Shown piece after piece: positions 63,450 to 64,000 of a stretch of 64,000 nucleotides of DNA. The stretch comes from Photobacterium sp. GB-56 (lineage in GTDB: Bacteria > Pseudomonadota > Gammaproteobacteria > Enterobacterales > Vibrionaceae). How positions within the stretch are numbered: the first letter of the stretch is position 1; each line of letters begins with the position of its first letter. The notes under the pieces are model-generated. The model was not told the origin of the DNA. It did not search any database and was given only the letters and a program-made list of their open reading frames with translations. The position numbers and the translations under genes are program-made. The stretch is from NCBI RefSeq assembly GCF_003026105.1, contig NZ_PYNW01000018.1, positions 1 through 64,000 of the forward strand. Direction: 5' to 3'.

Positions 63450-64000
63450 TTATTTTTGCAGTAGAGAGATATCTGCTACTTTCAAGAATTGGTTACGTAG
63501 TAGGTTAAGTAGTGCTAGACGATTAACTTTAAGTTTTTCGTCATCAGCCATCACCATTACGTTATCGAAGAATGCATCGACAGGCTCACGAAGTGAAGCA
63601 AGCTCTGTCAGTGCTGTTTGGTAATCGCCAGTAGCAAAGACAGGTTCAAGGGCTGTTACAACCGCTTCAACTTTTTCAGCTAGCTCTTTTTCCGCAGCTT
63701 CAACAAGTAGGCTGTTATCAACTGTAGTTGGGAGCTCACCGTCAAACTTCGCAAGGATGTTACCAACACGCTTATTCGCTGCTGCTAGTGACTCAGCAGC
63801 ATCAAGCTCACGGAAGTGGCTTACCGCTTTAACACGCTTATCAAAGTCGGCTGGTTGAGTTGGGTGCATCGCAAGCACAGCTTGGATAACATCAATACTA
63901 AAGCCTGCATCTTGGTACCATGCACGGAAACGGCCAAGCATAAACTCAATGACATCTGAATCAACGTTGTTGTTGGTTAGCTTGTCACCAAATAGTGAGT
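63450..64000 (-). CDS. glyS: glycyl-tRNA synthetase beta subunit, C-terminal part (runs off window)
   Basis: The frame is open to the window edge and ends [12 protein letters not shown] with stop at 63450. About 183 of roughly 690 residues are present, including the C-terminal anticodon-binding (DALR-like) domain: [40 protein letters not shown], and [13 protein letters not shown]. Charges tRNAGly together with GlyQ, which must lie to the right of the window. Confidence 0.95.
   Translation of the reverse strand, partial: SLFGDKLTNNNVDSDVIEFMLGRFRAWYQDAGFSIDVIQAVLAMHPTQPADFDKRVKAVSHFRELDAAESLAAANKRVGNILAKFDGELPTTVDNSLLVEAAEKELAEKVEAVVTALEPVFATGDYQTALTELASLREPVDAFFDNVMVMADDEKLKVNRLALLNLLRNQFLKVADISLLQK

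Overview
This is a replication-origin segment of a Vibrionaceae chromosome 1. The gene order (rRNA operon, yrdA-yrdB-aroE-hemF-tsaC, purEK, dprA, def-fmt-rsmB-trkA-trkH, yihD-srkA-dsbA, comM, ilvGMEDA, glmS-glmU, atpIBEFHAGDC, parAB-rsmG-mnmG, oriC, mioC, mnmE, yidC-yidD-rnpA-rpmH, dnaA-dnaN-recF-gyrB, avtA, glyS) is that of Vibrio/Photobacterium near oriC. The base composition, the 16S 5' end and the protein sequences fit Photobacterium best, but the species cannot be fixed from this window. No phage, insertion sequence, CRISPR array or tRNA gene was seen.

Layout. 1-542: 5' end of a 16S gene on the minus strand with its leader, boxA and promoter. 543-9798: housekeeping genes (tRNA modification, shikimate, haem and purine synthesis, DNA uptake processing), with purEK under a textbook PurR box. 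9289-15077: def-fmt, rsmB and the Trk potassium system on the plus strand. 15141-19605: trhA, a FadR-type GntR regulator, an unexplained short structured transcript, yihD, srkA, dsbA. 19671-27916: comM facing the attenuator-controlled ilvGMEDA operon. 27977-33362: two tandem sister XRE regulators, then a DeoR-type regulator with glmS, then glmU. 33605-40576: the complete F1Fo ATP synthase operon. 40754-44996: parAB, rsmG, mnmG. 45000-45422: oriC with three strong DnaA boxes, 16 GATC sites and three tandem AT-rich 13-mer-like repeats. 45423-46243: mioC with a second DnaA-box/GATC cluster upstream.

The less conserved part lies between mioC and dnaA. A BtuFCD/FecBCD-type importer (46244-48976) diverges from a degenerate PduO-type cobalamin adenosyltransferase homologue (49112-49663). 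Next to mnmE there is a second, short yidC copy (51208-51900) that has only the Oxa1-like membrane core, directly downstream of full-length yidC. Between rpmH and dnaA lies the wreck of a polar amino-acid ABC transporter operon (54597-55336): signal-peptide, permease and ATPase fragments joined by deletions and carrying in-frame stops and a frameshift.

How it works together: replication initiation (oriC, dnaA, dnaN, gyrB, recF), segregation (parAB plus two near-consensus parS sites at 59358 and 63361), energy supply (ATP synthase), membrane insertion (yidC, yidD) and ribosome/tRNA maturation genes are clustered at the origin, where gene dosage is highest in fast growth. Most convergent gene pairs share bidirectional hairpin terminators.
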